Origin: Galeopsis tetrahit
Lineage: Eukaryota > Streptophyta > Magnoliopsida > Lamiales > Lamiaceae
Assembly: GCA_963675135.1 (NCBI GenBank)
Contig: OY776124.1
Span: forward strand, 8,136,677-8,200,676
Direction: 5' to 3'
Length of the DNA: 64,000 nucleotides
Shown: positions 34,424 to 45,849 of the stretch, piece by piece
Numbering within the stretch: position 1 is the stretch's first letter
How the letters are laid out: each line of letters begins with the position of its first letter
Position numbers and translations under genes: made by a program
Notes under the pieces: model-generated
Database searches by the model: none
Told to the model about the DNA's origin: nothing
What the model saw: only the letters and a program-made list of their open reading frames with translations

Positions 34424-35712
34424 ATAGAACTATAGATGCCTATAGAAAAGATAATATGAAGTCGAGTGTGGATATCATGATTAGAAGACCCTTATCCGCA
34501 AGACTGTATCCAGCCCATTAAACACACGACTACATCTAAAGTCGTGAGTAAGTGATTAACACGTCTACACTTTATTAAACCTAATTAAATAAGGATCAAA
34601 TGCTAATCATTTTCTAAAAACAAACTTTAGCAAAATCGCAGAAAATTATCCATTAATAAAAAAAACTAACACATATATTTTGGGATAAGTTCTTTGCTAT
34701 AAAAGGCTGTTTAGTCTTTCATTAGTACAATTAAATTAACGGATTTTTCAATACTCATATAAACGTAACACATGCATCTTCCAACAAGCATTTATCGAAT
34801 AAAATTTATTTTCTATTTAATGTTGCTCTTCAAAATTCAATAAAAGAGAATTTAAAAGCATTGAAAGTCTCAGCAAACTGACAAAGTTTTACTCATCGAT
34901 TTATTATTGCTCATCTGCCAGTAACTACTGCATTGAATAGAATTCACCAAAATTTTCTTTTGAATAAATTATAAGCACCACAATTTTACACAGCACACCA
35001 AAGATACTGTTCTTCAAAGTGGAAAAAAAAATCATAAGCACCACGATTTATTTATTTTAGGAATGTGGTGAATAAATCATAAGCACCACAATTTTACACA
35101 GCACACCTAAGATACTGTTCTTCAAAGTGGAAAAAAAAAAAACAAGAAATCAAGCTCTCTGTTTCATGCCATATTTACCTTGTGTGGCGGAAGAACTTGG
35201 AGGGGAGCGCGTCAGAGGAGAGTGGAGGGGACGCGGCGGCAGCAGTGACGATGGAGGAAGACGACTTTACCTTGTGTGGCGGAAGGAGACAACGGCGGCT
35301 TGGATGTGGTGAGGACCTGATGACGACGGCGAGGCGGTAGAGGGAGGCTAGGCGACGGCGAGGCGGAAGAGGGCGGGAGAGGGAGGCCAGCGACGGCAAG
35401 GGCGGGAGGGCGGGAGAGGGAGGCAGCGACGGTGACGGCGCGAGAGCAGGAGAGGGAGGCGACAACACGAGGGCAAGAGAGGGAGGCGACGGCGACGGCA
35501 CGAGGGCAAGAGAGGGAGGCGACGGCGACGGCACGAGGAGGGAGGCGACGGCGAGGGTGGATTTGGGGGAGAACGTTTTTTGAATTTGGGGGAGAAAAAC
35601 TTCGATATGGAATTAATAACGCGAATTAATAGCTTTGACCTAAGACCAACTCTTGGACAGCGGTTCTAAACCACTCTCTAAGTTACTTTGCACAACGGTT
35701 CTAAACCGCTCT
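34424..35712 (-). mobile_element. 5' region of the CACTA relic
   Basis: Non-coding region upstream of the transposase start. It holds a direct repeat of about 70 bp (TAAGCACCACAATTTTACAC, at about 34972 and 35080) and a GC-rich minisatellite (35330-35560). Near its outer end are imperfect palindromes such as AGCGGTTCTAAACCACTCT (35658) and AACGGTTCTAAACCGCTCT (35694), like the sub-terminal repeats of CACTA elements. Confidence 0.6.
35330..35560. repeat. GC-rich minisatellite
   Basis: Repeats around GAGAGGGAGGCGACGGCGAC, roughly 30-40 bp long and irregular. Long open frames on both strands here are simple-sequence artefacts. Confidence 0.7.
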
Positions 35713-35783
35713 TGTAAGGCCCCAAATCCGGAATGCAGCCTTTGAGGCTCAAACACTCTAAACTCGAGTCGCCACTTCGTGAC

Positions 35784-37352
35784 TGATTCGGGTGGAATTT
35801 ACACGTTTTAGAGGCACATGTGAAGTGTATTTTGAGGTGGATTTCATTGATTTATGCATTGAATATGATTGTTTAAGCCGAAATGAGAGAAAGGTTGTGT
35901 TTTGTCGATTTTGTAGGAAATACGATGGAATTTGGAACAAAACACCAACCATACTTCACTGGATCAAAAATAGGAGTAAACAATTGGATCCGGCTCGAAA
36001 AATGGAGTGGAATAGCAAAAATAATCGAGTCAATCGGAGGTCGGAAGCTCAAGATACGTAGGGACGAAGTTGGAGGACGAAAGCGAAGGAGTCAATACGA
36101 AGTATTGGCCCGGTCGGGCGATAAAATGCGAATTTTGGGCCAAATACGAAGGTTTGGCCCGGCCGGGCCACTCATCCCCTGTTTTTGCAACTTTTGTCCA
36201 ACACTCCCACCTGGTCGGGCCACTTTTCCACCCGGCCGGGCCACTTTTCCACCCGGTCGGGCCAACCCATTTTTGGTGCCAAACTCATATTTTCTCCATT
36301 TTCAAGGGACCAACTTGCAATTCTTACACCCAAACCCTATCCCAACACTATAAATACCTCCATTCTTAAATTCAAAACCATCTTACCTCTCCTTCAAGCA
36401 TTCTCACACACAATCACACACACTTGGAGGTTTTCATTATCTACTTCTTCAATTCTCCATCAATTCATGCAAGGAGGCCACCATTAGCTTGGGAATTTGA
36501 TTCCTCACCATACAATAGTCTAAGCTTTCTTTTCTCTTTACTTTTTATTGCTTTTACTTTAGTTTTCTTTGTAATTGGAGCATGTTGTTGATAGGCTAGA
36601 ACACTTTTGGTTCTAGGGCTATGTTTATACTTTGGATGATGTTTATGAATTAATTTCTTGTTTATTTGATGGTTGTGTTGCTATTTCTATTTGAATGCTT
36701 AACTTTCATTGCAAGACATGTTGTCAATGGCCATGATAATATGTTTTATTTATTGTTAATTGAAATTGGATTGAGAAATCTCTTTCATTAATTGTATTTA
36801 AGCATTTGACCCAATATTATTGTGAGCTCGAGAGAGAGGATCAATTGTTGGGAGGGTATTAGATGATCTTAGGACCTTTTTTGAGGTTTATTATGCATGC
36901 TAAGTAGAGATACTAGTTTGTGTGATAATTCTCATGGATTAATTGGATCGAGAGAACTTTTAATTCATCATTTCGTGATCAACCCTATAGTAATCAACAC
37001 AACACCACTTAAATAGGCCTTTGATCATAAATTGAACCCTTAGTGTGACATATGCCTTGGAACCTACCTTTCCTTCTTTGAGTTTCAATCGTTTTCCATC
37101 TCGTTTCTTGGTTTGCATGTTCATTTATTGATTCTACATTACTCTTTTAATTGCTTACTTGTGACACTTGGTAGATAATTTAGGGGTAATCACACTACTC
37201 TCTTTTATCGATCATCGTCTATTTAGAATTCCGTCAACAAAATACACTTTTATACTATACCTCCCTGTGGGATCGACCTCGTACTTACTTCGCTACGATA
37301 GACACCGTATACTTGCGGTCGTTTATTCTAGTGTTGTAGAATACGTGAATTA
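35784..37352 (+). mobile_element. Gypsy-type solo LTR, relative of Z
   Basis: A 1569-bp LTR starting TGATTCGGGTGG and ending GTGAATTA, with a perfect duplication GTGAC at 35779-35783 and 37353-37357. A TATA box TATAAATA is at 36349-36356. It shares its beginning and end with Z at 22524-24388, but the middle has CCCGGCCGGGCC-type repeats (36105-36265) in place of CTCGGCCGAGC. Confidence 0.9.
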
Positions 37353-37911
37353 GTGACCGGAAAATTGAACCTAAAAATTTCTTTAAAATATATAATAACA
37401 CAAGTGAATCGATAAGAGTTTTGCAGCGGGAATAATTTAAAGAATATAAGTTGCAATAGAAGTAGTGTGAGCCCATTTATTTTAAAACTTAGATAATGAT
37501 AAGTAGTAATTGATTTAAAGATAGCATACATAAAATTCATCGAACGACATTTAGAAAAGTTCATCACTCGGCATACGAATATAATTGTCTCCAATGTGTA
37601 GCAATATCACTTATTATAATGAGCATTAATCATATAAAGTCTTATAGCATTTTAATTATTGGGAAACTCTGTGTCATCCCTGCTGCAACACCGACCCCTC
37701 TCGATCATAACCTGAAAATATTAGTTTTGGGGTGTGAGATAAAAATCTCAGTGGATATCATTGTACGCTATTATACAGATTGGCAGTACGCCGAAATAAT
37801 CACTAGTAGTATTTTATCGTAAATAATTCTTATTCATATTGCATTCACATTCATATCATTGATAATAATTCTCATCATTTCCTTCACCATTGTGGGACGA
37901 CACTGATAACG

Positions 37912-38350
37912 ACTTATCACGTGCAATCCCAATCATCTCCTTTTATATCACCATTATATTCTTATCTCCTTTATCATAGGGGGGAAAAACTGGCAACAAC
38001 TTACCACGTGCAATCCCCATCATCTCATCTCCTCTAGCATAGGGGGGACAACACTAGCAACAACTTACCACGTGCAATCCCCATCACATATCTTGACTAC
38101 AAAAGTCTGTTGACTACGAAAGTCTTTTATCATAGTGGGACCACACCGGCAACGACTTACCACGTGCAATCCCCATCATCTCCCTTGACTACAAAAGTCT
38201 GTTGACTATACAAGTCTTTTATCATAGTGGGACCACACTGGCAACGACTTACCACGTGCAATCCCCATCATCTCCCTTGACTACAAAAGTTTGTTGACTA
38301 TAAAAGTCTTTTATCATAGTGGGACCACACTGGCAATGACTTACGACGTG
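37912..38350. repeat. 92-bp tandem repeats with G-box motifs
   Basis: Units marked by CACGTGCAATCCCC at 38069, 38161 and 38253, with GACGTG at 38345, spaced exactly 92 bp. Less regular copies are at 37918 and 38005. Each unit also has TTGACTACAAAAGTCTGTTG and a GTGGGACCACAC palindrome. It lies within the Tekay-like LTR. Confidence 0.85.
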
Positions 38351-38667
38351 CAATCCCCATAAACACTTCCCACCTCATTCGTGAAATCGAAATTCATATA
38401 TCACATATCATAATACCATAAAATAAGTGCATCATAATTTATTCTTGTATTCTTAGTTATATGTCAATGTTTGTTTAGTTCAATTCAGAATACACCAACA
38501 ATCCATATAACATTTACATCGGCAATACAGTAGTGACACCCACCTGGTTAACTTTTAAGAATAGTTACAAACTTCTTGAATGATTTTAGCAAGCGTAACG
38601 CAGGGACCGTCCGAGCTCCAATTAGGCCGCACTTCGCCTAGCACGTTTCCTTGAATATTTATTCATT

Positions 38668-38804
38668 ATACACAAGTGCATTCCCCCCCCCCCATACACT
38701 TGTGTTATACTCCACCAAGGACCAACACTACTATACATTCTTGGTATTATTGGAAAGTACCACATCACCTTTGTGAGAGATTTATTTTTCTTATTTCGCT
38801 TCTT
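38668..38804. repeat. Copied patch of the SIRE/CACTA junction
   Basis: 137 bp that match 33601-33740 almost perfectly, with 11 C in place of 14 and one C/T change. They include the last 63 bp of the SIRE-like LTR and the adjoining 77 bp of CACTA transposase (WYFPIIPRMY). They are embedded in Tekay LTR sequence with no target-site duplication seen. Confidence 0.9.
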
Positions 38805-40209
38805 ACACGAAAAGTAATATCGAAACAATAAATTAACCAAGCACATTTTAACATGTATCAATTGATGTGCTTTACCAAATAATAATAATTTATGGAACAA
38901 TTGATCAACTATACTTTAAACACATACTTCACTTAATAATTTTAGAAGAAGCAACATATAAAATAAGATCATCAAACTTCAATTATTCAAAATTCAAAAA
39001 GCATCACTTTTTATCAATTTCAGTCCTAATGACTTATGAAAATATTGCAACTATTGAAAACACCTGAACATGCATTAGAATGTCAAAAATCATGTTTAAA
39101 TATATGGTAATTAAACAGAGAGTGTTATTTGGCATATTTCAAAACTGGTCCCTGCTAGCTAGTTATAAAACATAAAATAACTGAATTTTTTCCTATGTTC
39201 GTGATTTTATTCCCGTCAAACGGATAACCCAATTAACATTTTTCTCCAAGGTAATTAAACTACATGATGTTAAGTTTACTGGAAATTAATTGGTTTGTCA
39301 AAAATGCGTCTCAATATTGAGTAAAAATGACTCCGAAGTATTTAACCTGAAACGAAATGCTTTGTTTTCCCAGATTTCCCAGCTCACTGCCCCATATTAA
39401 AAATTGAATAACTCTCAATATACTCGATCAATTTGTGTCATCTTTTATATTCAAACTACCTACCATATGGAGTTCATACCCTATTTTGTTTTGAGTCAAA
39501 ATTATTTTTCTATTGAAAGATATGGACTCCCAAAGTCACTGCATTCCACACAAAATTCCAGCTTGTATTGTAAACTTTGAAAAATCATTTTATACACTTA
39601 AATCACAGTTTCAACCAATAAAACACACCTAACATATAACATGCTTGTTATAAAACATATATATCACAATTTCCACAAGATTCAAGTACCGAAAATTATA
39701 AACGGAAATCGAAATTTACGCAAATAGCATATAAAAGTTTGTGTGTTAAAACCTGTGTAGTTTACTCGATTTAGGCTGTGATATGGATTCGAATTCTTGA
39801 GGGAACTTGGGGGGATCGATCAAGGATGAAGTTAGCTCGAGTTCTTCAAGGATTGAGCAAGAAAATTGAAGAACAAGTTAACAAACAGAAATTGGAAAAT
39901 AAAAGACAGGAGCAAATTAATTAAGAAAGGGGTGGGTTTCTTCATTTTCCTCGGATCGTATGGACTGTTCTTCAACGAAACGAACCAGAATCCTCTCGGA
40001 TGCGTTAACGGCTCTCGAAGGCTGCCATAAAGTGGAAGAATCAACTTGCTTCCTATTGAAGAGGAAGGATTCGATCAAAAGGTAGAGAAAGGGGAAGACA
40101 AATGGGAGTTGTTCTTCCTTTTGATTGTGTAGATGCTTGCTTTCTATTTCTGCAGAGGTTGGACTTGTATTTTGATATGAGGGATGAATGGAGAAGCTAA
40201 AGTGTGGGA

Positions 40210-40220
40210 GATATATATAG
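40210..40220 (-). promoter_or_regulatory. TATA box of the Tekay-like LTR
   Basis: CTATATATATC on the minus strand, followed downstream by a C/A-rich leader (about 40195-40090) typical of a transcription start region. It supports minus orientation of this LTR. Confidence 0.4.
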
Positions 40221-41142
40221 AGGGAGTATGTAGGATGTCTTTGCCGAGAGTGACAGACAAAGATGATTTGGTTGATTTTCAACCATGTAGGAGTGGGTGG
40301 ACCAAAATTGGCCAGAACTTTTTTTTTTTTTTTTTAAATTAAAGTAGTAGATGCCGACTCTTCATTGCAAATTCTATTGGTTCTCCAAACATGTTATTTA
40401 TGTCTTCCATGACCTCCTTCAAAATTAAAGTAGTAGATATTTTATTTATCGCGATATTTATTAGTACTCGATATTTACTACAAAGTCGTTACTTATTTTC
40501 GTGTTAGTTTTTCGCATAAAATTATGCAAGAGCTATAAATATTTATCCAGGATTTATGGTGATAAAATCGCTGCACTTTAAGATGAAAATTATTTAATTT
40601 TAAAATCCAACTTAAGGCTACTTATATTATTTTTATTTTTATTCTAGTATTAATCTAATAGCAAATTATCAGAATGACTCGTAACATAAAATAAAATCAG
40701 ATAAGACAAACGTTATATCACATAGACACGTAAAGCAGGATAATCAAAGAAATGTAATTTTCACGATTATGAACTTTTCACATATGAGATGATGTATCTA
40801 TGATCAAGCAAGTAAATATTTTGTACTAAAATTATGATAACAAGGCATTTTTATTTATTAAAACATATTATGCTTTGTTAAGTAGTTTATCATAAGCTAA
40901 CTTTAAAATAAACTGTAAGGTTATAAATTAGACTCCATTCATTTTCAACACATATTAATATTCATCAAACCTTATTCTTTATTTATTTCTTTATTATGTG
41001 CTAGGAGTGCTCCCGATCAGATTACTCGTCTGTCTTCCTGAAAATCAAATCTTTGAGAACAAATAACACTGTTAATATAATCGAAATACTCTTAAATCCT
41101 ATATTTCTTTATTCCATATTAATTTTGGGACGGGGTGTTACA

Positions 41143-41278
41143 GCTCTCCAAGTGTTTCACTTGGACAGCGGTTATAAACCGCTGTTTATGTGTGTTTTTT
41201 TTAAATAAAATCGCTCTCAATGCTATATCTTGGAGCTCTCCAAGTGCAACTCTCCAAGCTTAAATGTGTAGTAATGAA
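41143..41278 (-). mobile_element. Outer end of the CACTA relic
   Basis: After the Tekay-like LTR the CACTA sequence resumes with the palindrome AGCGGTTATAAACCGCTGT (41164-41182) and CTCCAAG repeats. It ends near TGTGTAGTAATG, whose reverse complement begins CATTACTACACA, a possible decayed CACTAC terminus. The exact end is uncertain. Confidence 0.4.
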
Positions 41279-42110
41279 AATTTAATATTTTTTTTAATTA
41301 AGTAAAATTTAATGTTTTTAGTAATAGTTTATGCGTTAATTTCTTTAACTTTACATAATTTTAAATAAAATAAATAAATTTAGAATTCATTGTTTAACAA
41401 TATGAGTGTTCATTTTTTCAATTATCAATACTACATGAAACAACGTGACAAAAATATTTTTTCAATTATCAATACTTAATTGAGAGATATGTGTGTATTT
41501 GTTTGTGCATATATTGTTAGGAAATGAACACACGCACATGATGACGATAAGAAAATAACACAAGATTTGTTTACCCAGTTCGTCTTTCGATTACGTCTGG
41601 GGGCGATGCCAAGTCAGGTATTTCATTATTGGATGCGCACAGATCACAATGAGAGAACATCTATTTATAATAGAAAACTTGCCCTAACCCTAAGCCCATT
41701 AGGAACAAACTTGCTCCCTACTCCAAGCCCATTAGGAACAAACTTGTCATAATTAACCCTAAGCGTATTACGAACAAACTTGCTCCCTACTCCAAGCCCA
41801 TTAGGAACAAACTTGCCATAATTAACCCTAAGCCTATTAGGAACAAACTTGCTCCCCACTCCAAGCCCATAAGGAACAAACTTGCTCCCCACTCCAAGCC
41901 CATTAGGTTAATTCAGGCTCCACACTCCATCAATATCCCACTTGGAGACCGAATTCTCCATGTAACCATATCTTCTTGATTCTCCTCCTGTATCCGTCTA
42001 TCATCGTCAAGCCTTATCTTCAAGTTCTAACGAAAACAAAAGCTCCTTTAAAAACTCCTTTTATTTTAGCACAAGTCCAACAAACTCCACCTTGATAAAA
42101 TAAAAGAAAA

Positions 42111-42470
42111 CTCCATTGTCTTCACCGACAAACATGATTCTTAAACCAAAGAACCAACATTCTCAACATAGAAAATACCTACTCCACCGTATGAGTAGAA
42201 CTCCATTGTCTTCACCGACAAACATGATTCTTAAACCAAAGAACCAACATTCTCAACATAGAAAATACCTACTCCACCATATGAGTAGAACTCAATTATC
42301 TTCACCGACAAACATGATTCTTAAACCAAAGAACCAATATTCTCAACATAGAGAATACCTACTCCACCATATGAGTAGAACTCCATTGTCTTCACCGACA
42401 AACTTGATTCTTAAACTAAAGAACCAACATTCTCAACATAGAGAATACCTACTCCACCATATGAGTAGAA
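42111..42470. repeat. Four 90-bp tandem repeats
   Basis: Units begin CTCCATTGTCTTCACCGACA at 42111, 42201, 42291 and 42381, differing by few bases. The 90-bp length is a multiple of three, so a plus-strand frame stays open, but it is antisense to the element and has no start context; it is not called a gene. Confidence 0.9.
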
Positions 42471-42819
42471 CACTTAAAATCACCCATTCTAAGAATTTTC
42501 TTCGGCACATGTCAAAAAATACCTGCTAAAATTTATTGTGCAACTTCTAACTTTTGGCATTCCTAGAAGTCCTTCAGTCATCGACATCTTTCACCAGACA
42601 CCTTGCATCCTTGCCAAACCAATGCACATGTGGTCCAACTAACGTCATGACATCCTTGTTCATGGAAGTTGGACATGCCATAAGGATGTTCATATCCTCA
42701 ATCAGAGGATATCATCTTCGATCACAATGTTAGCAACATTTTCGGAGCCATTTGCCGACTGCTCCACCTTGATTGAAATCTTCTCGTCGCTCATCGTGAA
42801 TGATCCCTCTAAACCCGAG

Positions 42820-42831
42820 GCTCTGATACTA
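42820..42831 (-). promoter_or_regulatory. Primer binding site of the non-autonomous copia element
   Basis: Plus-strand GCTCTGATACTA is the complement of the tRNA-Met primer site with one mismatch, two bases from the LTR at 42834. Confidence 0.75.
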
Positions 42832-43243
42832 GTTGTTAGGAAATAAACACACGCACACGATGACGATAAGAAAATAACACAAGATATATTTACCCAGTTC
42901 GTCTTTCGACTACGTTTGGGGTGATGCCAAGCCAGGTATTTCACCATTGGATGTGCACTAATTACAATGAGAGAACATCTATTTATAATAGAAAACTTTC
43001 CCTAACCTTAAGCCCATTAGGAACAAACTTGCTCCCTACTCCAAGCCCATTAGGAACAAACTTGTCATAATTAACCTTAAGCCTATGACGAACAAACTTG
43101 CTCCTTACTCCAAGCCCATTAGGAACAAACTTGCCATAATTAACCCTAAGCCTATTAGGAACAAACTTGCTCCCCACTCCAAGTTCATAAGAAACAAACT
43201 TGCTCTCCACTCCAAGTCCATTAAGTTAATTCAGGCTCCACAC

Positions 43244-43499
43244 TCTAATATATATATATATATATATTCAGTATGAAAATAGAATTGGTATAGAGAGGGG
43301 TGTTTGCAAGGGGAATATTGATGCTTCAAAAGCTACACTGCTACTGCAGCAGATTATGCTTAGGAGGGTTGGCCATGGATATACTGTGATAGAGTAATAT
43401 TTTTGGTTTGAAAGCTAGTGATATATTTGATCTGTAAATATTACGGGTTGAGTACCCCATGTACTTGGGTGATCTATAAAAAATTTATTTACCATTCAA

Positions 43500-43530
<31 letters not shown>

Positions 43531-43756
43531 TATTCAGTTACATAGTCTAATAGATTAAAAATATATTAATGTATATGAGAATATCGATGATGTATTTTGA
43601 TGTAAATATAATATGCATAAATAATATAGTTATACATATGTTAGTGGTTTACCCACAAACATATGGTTCGCTCTAGAATTTATGACATGATAGTTACTTA
43701 GTTATCATGTATTGTGCCAAAATTTCTGCTAAAACTTGGGAAAAAACAAACAAGAT
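43244..43756. other. Spacer with TA microsatellites
   Basis: (TA)n runs at about 43245-43268 and 43510-43532 bracket 240 bp ending GAGTACCCCATGTACTTGGG and an A-rich tail at 43495-43508. The piece could be a LINE 3' end, but no domain is readable. Confidence 0.4.
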
Positions 43757-44862
43757 ATGAAGCATCATCCCTCGTTTGCCCAACTTGTGCTTGTGTTGTT
43801 ATTTCAAGGCTTGGTTGGTTACACCATTTCTTGTTTCTCTGAATATGAGTGGAAATCTTTTCCATGGAAGTATTCCAAAAGAAATCGGAAATCTTCGTAT
43901 ATTAAAGGAACTTGATCTTCGTTTTAACACTTTAGATGGAGAAATCGCGTCAAGTTAGGGACAATGTTCCCATCTTGAACATCTGTTGTTGTCGTTCAAC
44001 AGGTTTGTTGGTCGAATTCCTCGAGAAATTGGCAACTTGACGCTACTCGAGGAGTTGGAACTTGGCAGCAACTATTTAAATGGTATGAACAATCTTGTAT
44101 GAGACTGTCTCATACTTTTACAGGTTTTTGTGCTACTTTTAAAACTTAAACAGCAGAAAAACCTGTAAAATCATCGTTTAAGATACAGTCTCACATGAGA
44201 TTTCGCTATGTACTAATTCTTGATTTTACAGGTACAATTCCAGAAGAGATGGGCCATCTTTATAACTTAAAGGTTTTCGACATGGGATATAATAATCTGA
44301 CAGGCCTTGTTTCTCCTGCCATTTTTAACATATCAAGATTGGAAGTTATGAGATTGACAAATAATAGTTTGTTTGGAAGCTTGCCTAATGACATATGCAG
44401 CTCGGGTCATCATGCACTCGAAAAGCTCGATCTTTCTTACAATTCGTTCGATGGGAACATACAGTCGAGCTTGAGCCAATGTACACAGCTTCAGAAACTG
44501 CTGTTGCAGAGCAACAACTTCTCCGGAGTTGTGCCAAGGGAGATTGGAAACATGACACAACTCGTCGAATTGTCACTAGATGCCAACAGTTTAACCGGTA
44601 GTTTAAAGTTTCGTTTCGCTCTTGTTTCCACCATGTGTCTGTATTGCGTACTGGCTGTTGCATATTTTCATTAATGATGTCATTTAACACACGTGATGTA
44701 TCGTTTAATCGCATATCAGGTTCTATACCTCCAGAGATGGGAAAATTGCACAACCTGATCCACTTAGGCCTTTCAAGAAACTATCTTTCTGGCTTAATAC
44801 CTCCTACAATCAAGAATTTGACACGTCTGGCTCGTCTAATTCTCGACGAAAACAATTTAATT
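43757..44862 (+). pseudogene. LRR receptor pseudogene, truncated
   Basis: Paralogue of the gene at 47126-49725, in inverted orientation. Inferred exons are 43757-44082, 44232-44597 and 44720-44862; the intron borders match those of the intact gene (AATG|GTATGAA, TTTTACAG|GTACAATTCC, TATCAG|GTTC). The start MKHHPSFAQLVLVLLFQGLV is a signal-peptide-like leader. It is joined directly to LVSLNMSGNLFHGSIPKEIG, so about 70 codons (the LRR N-terminal cap and first repeat) are missing and the frame shifts. An early TAG follows at 43956-43958. The copy then keeps LRRs (IPEEMGHLYNLKVFDMGYNN, ISGSIPPEMGKLHNLIHLGL) until RLARLILDEN and ends abruptly in AT-rich DNA. Not expected to make a receptor. Confidence 0.85.
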
Positions 44863-45849
44863 TATAATTTTTTCAAGTTGATTTTTTAAAATTTATCAAA
44901 AATAGTAAAAAATCAACTAAATCTTCAAAACTAATTAAATTAATTAATATTTTAGCTTTGTTTAATTTTTGAATATTTTTGTGATTTTTTATAGGTTTTA
45001 TTTATATTTTTTATATTAATTTGAATTCTTACTTTTTTTAATTTAATTATTTTTGACAATTTATTAAATATGAAAGAATTGAGATATGTATAGTAATAAA
45101 AAATATTTTTTAAATTTTAGTGTGGTGTGTTTAACATTTGAGGTTTGTATAACATTTTGTGGGGTGTGGGGTGTGTTTTAAAAAATGACCTGTTAAACCT
45201 GCTATAACAGGTAACTGGACCAAAATTAAAATAAATCGAAACTTAATGGATTAAATTCAAGAAGTGATAACATGGTGGACTAAATTCAAAATTGTGGTAA
45301 CTTAATGGACTAAAACAAATATAATCCCAATCAATTAATATCTTACTATAGTATAACCAAAGGATTTAAAACAAACCTCGTGATTTTTGGTGATAAATTC
45401 AGCATCAATAATTCACATGCATAAATACATATCATGATTTTTACAACTCTAGCTAGATATTTTTTGGTCCTTGAACTAGGATTATAATTAATTTATTACA
45501 AAGTATTTGCATGTTTTAAATTTAATATAGGACGCAAGGCCAATTTATACCGTAAAGCTTTAATTTTAAACGGGACTCCATAAGTAAACGGTGAAATTAA
45601 TCTCTTAAATTAATTGATCTTCGAACCGAATACTGAGGCTTAAAAAAAAAAAGAATAGGGCGCAAGCAGGCCCACCTACTATATCTAGCATCCACTTGTT
45701 CTGCAGGTTAACTTATGGTGGGTTGGGAAGTTTGTAATATTCATATACTGTAGTAGTACTTTTGAGTATGACTAGTTAGGTGAGTCATTAATATTGCTAT
45801 AAATTATCAACCATGGTGTCTGTTACCTCCTTTAGACGGTTGTTGCCGA
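44863..45849. other. AT-rich intergenic stretch
   Basis: No coding or repeat feature recognised apart from A- and T-runs (about 44865-45180) and two similar TTAATGGA(C/T)TAAA blocks near 45245-45315. Confidence 0.6.

Larger units (their letters stand above)
35713..41142 (-). mobile_element. Tekay-like gypsy LTR with nested insertions
   Basis: Runs from TGTAAGGCCCC to GGGACGGGGTGTTACA, with a perfect 5-bp duplication GCTCT at 35708-35712 and 41143-41147. After removing the solo LTR at 35784-37352 about 3.86 kb remains, long for an LTR but in the range known for Tekay/Del elements. No gag or pol is seen, so it is taken as a solo LTR. It holds 92-bp repeats (37912-38350), a copied patch (38668-38804) and a minus-strand TATA box (40210-40220), which suggests minus orientation. 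The host sequence on both sides is the CACTA relic. Confidence 0.75.
41515..43243 (-). mobile_element. Non-autonomous copia element
   Basis: A small minus-strand LTR element. The 3' LTR is 41515-42082 (568 bp, TGTTAGG to CCAACA). The internal region of 751 bp has a polypurine tract next to the 3' LTR (AAGGTGGAGTT on the minus strand, about 42083-42093), a 4 x 90-bp repeat array, and a gag start of about 30 codons (MSDEKISIKVEQSANGSENV, from about 42797). The primer binding site is at 42820-42831. The 5' LTR (42834-43243) is cut short after GGCTCCACACTC by a (TA)n run. Both LTRs contain AAACTTGCTCC-type repeats of about 33 and 66 bp. No protease, integrase or RT is present, so movement would need another copia element. 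Confidence 0.85.

Noticed and set aside
35127..35629. Open frames in the GC-rich minisatellite of the CACTA relic
   Set aside because: Low-complexity Gly/Arg/Glu or Pro/Ser translations on both strands; simple-repeat artefacts.
37912..38350. Regularly spaced repeats that could suggest a CRISPR-like array
   Set aside because: Units are contiguous tandem repeats without unique spacers, in a plant LTR; no cas genes.
38622..38900. Minus-strand frame of 92 codons with WYFPIIPRMY as a second CACTA transposase gene
   Set aside because: The transposase-like part comes only from the copied patch of 33601-33740; the rest is LTR sequence.
42111..42529. Plus-strand frame of 137 codons made of 30-residue repeats
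   Set aside because: It results from four 90-bp DNA repeats, is antisense to the element and has no family features.
43276..43510. A LINE 3' end with poly(A) tail
   Set aside because: The A-run and GAGTACCCCATGTACTTGGG are suggestive, but no RT or RNase H motif can be read; mentioned only as a possibility.
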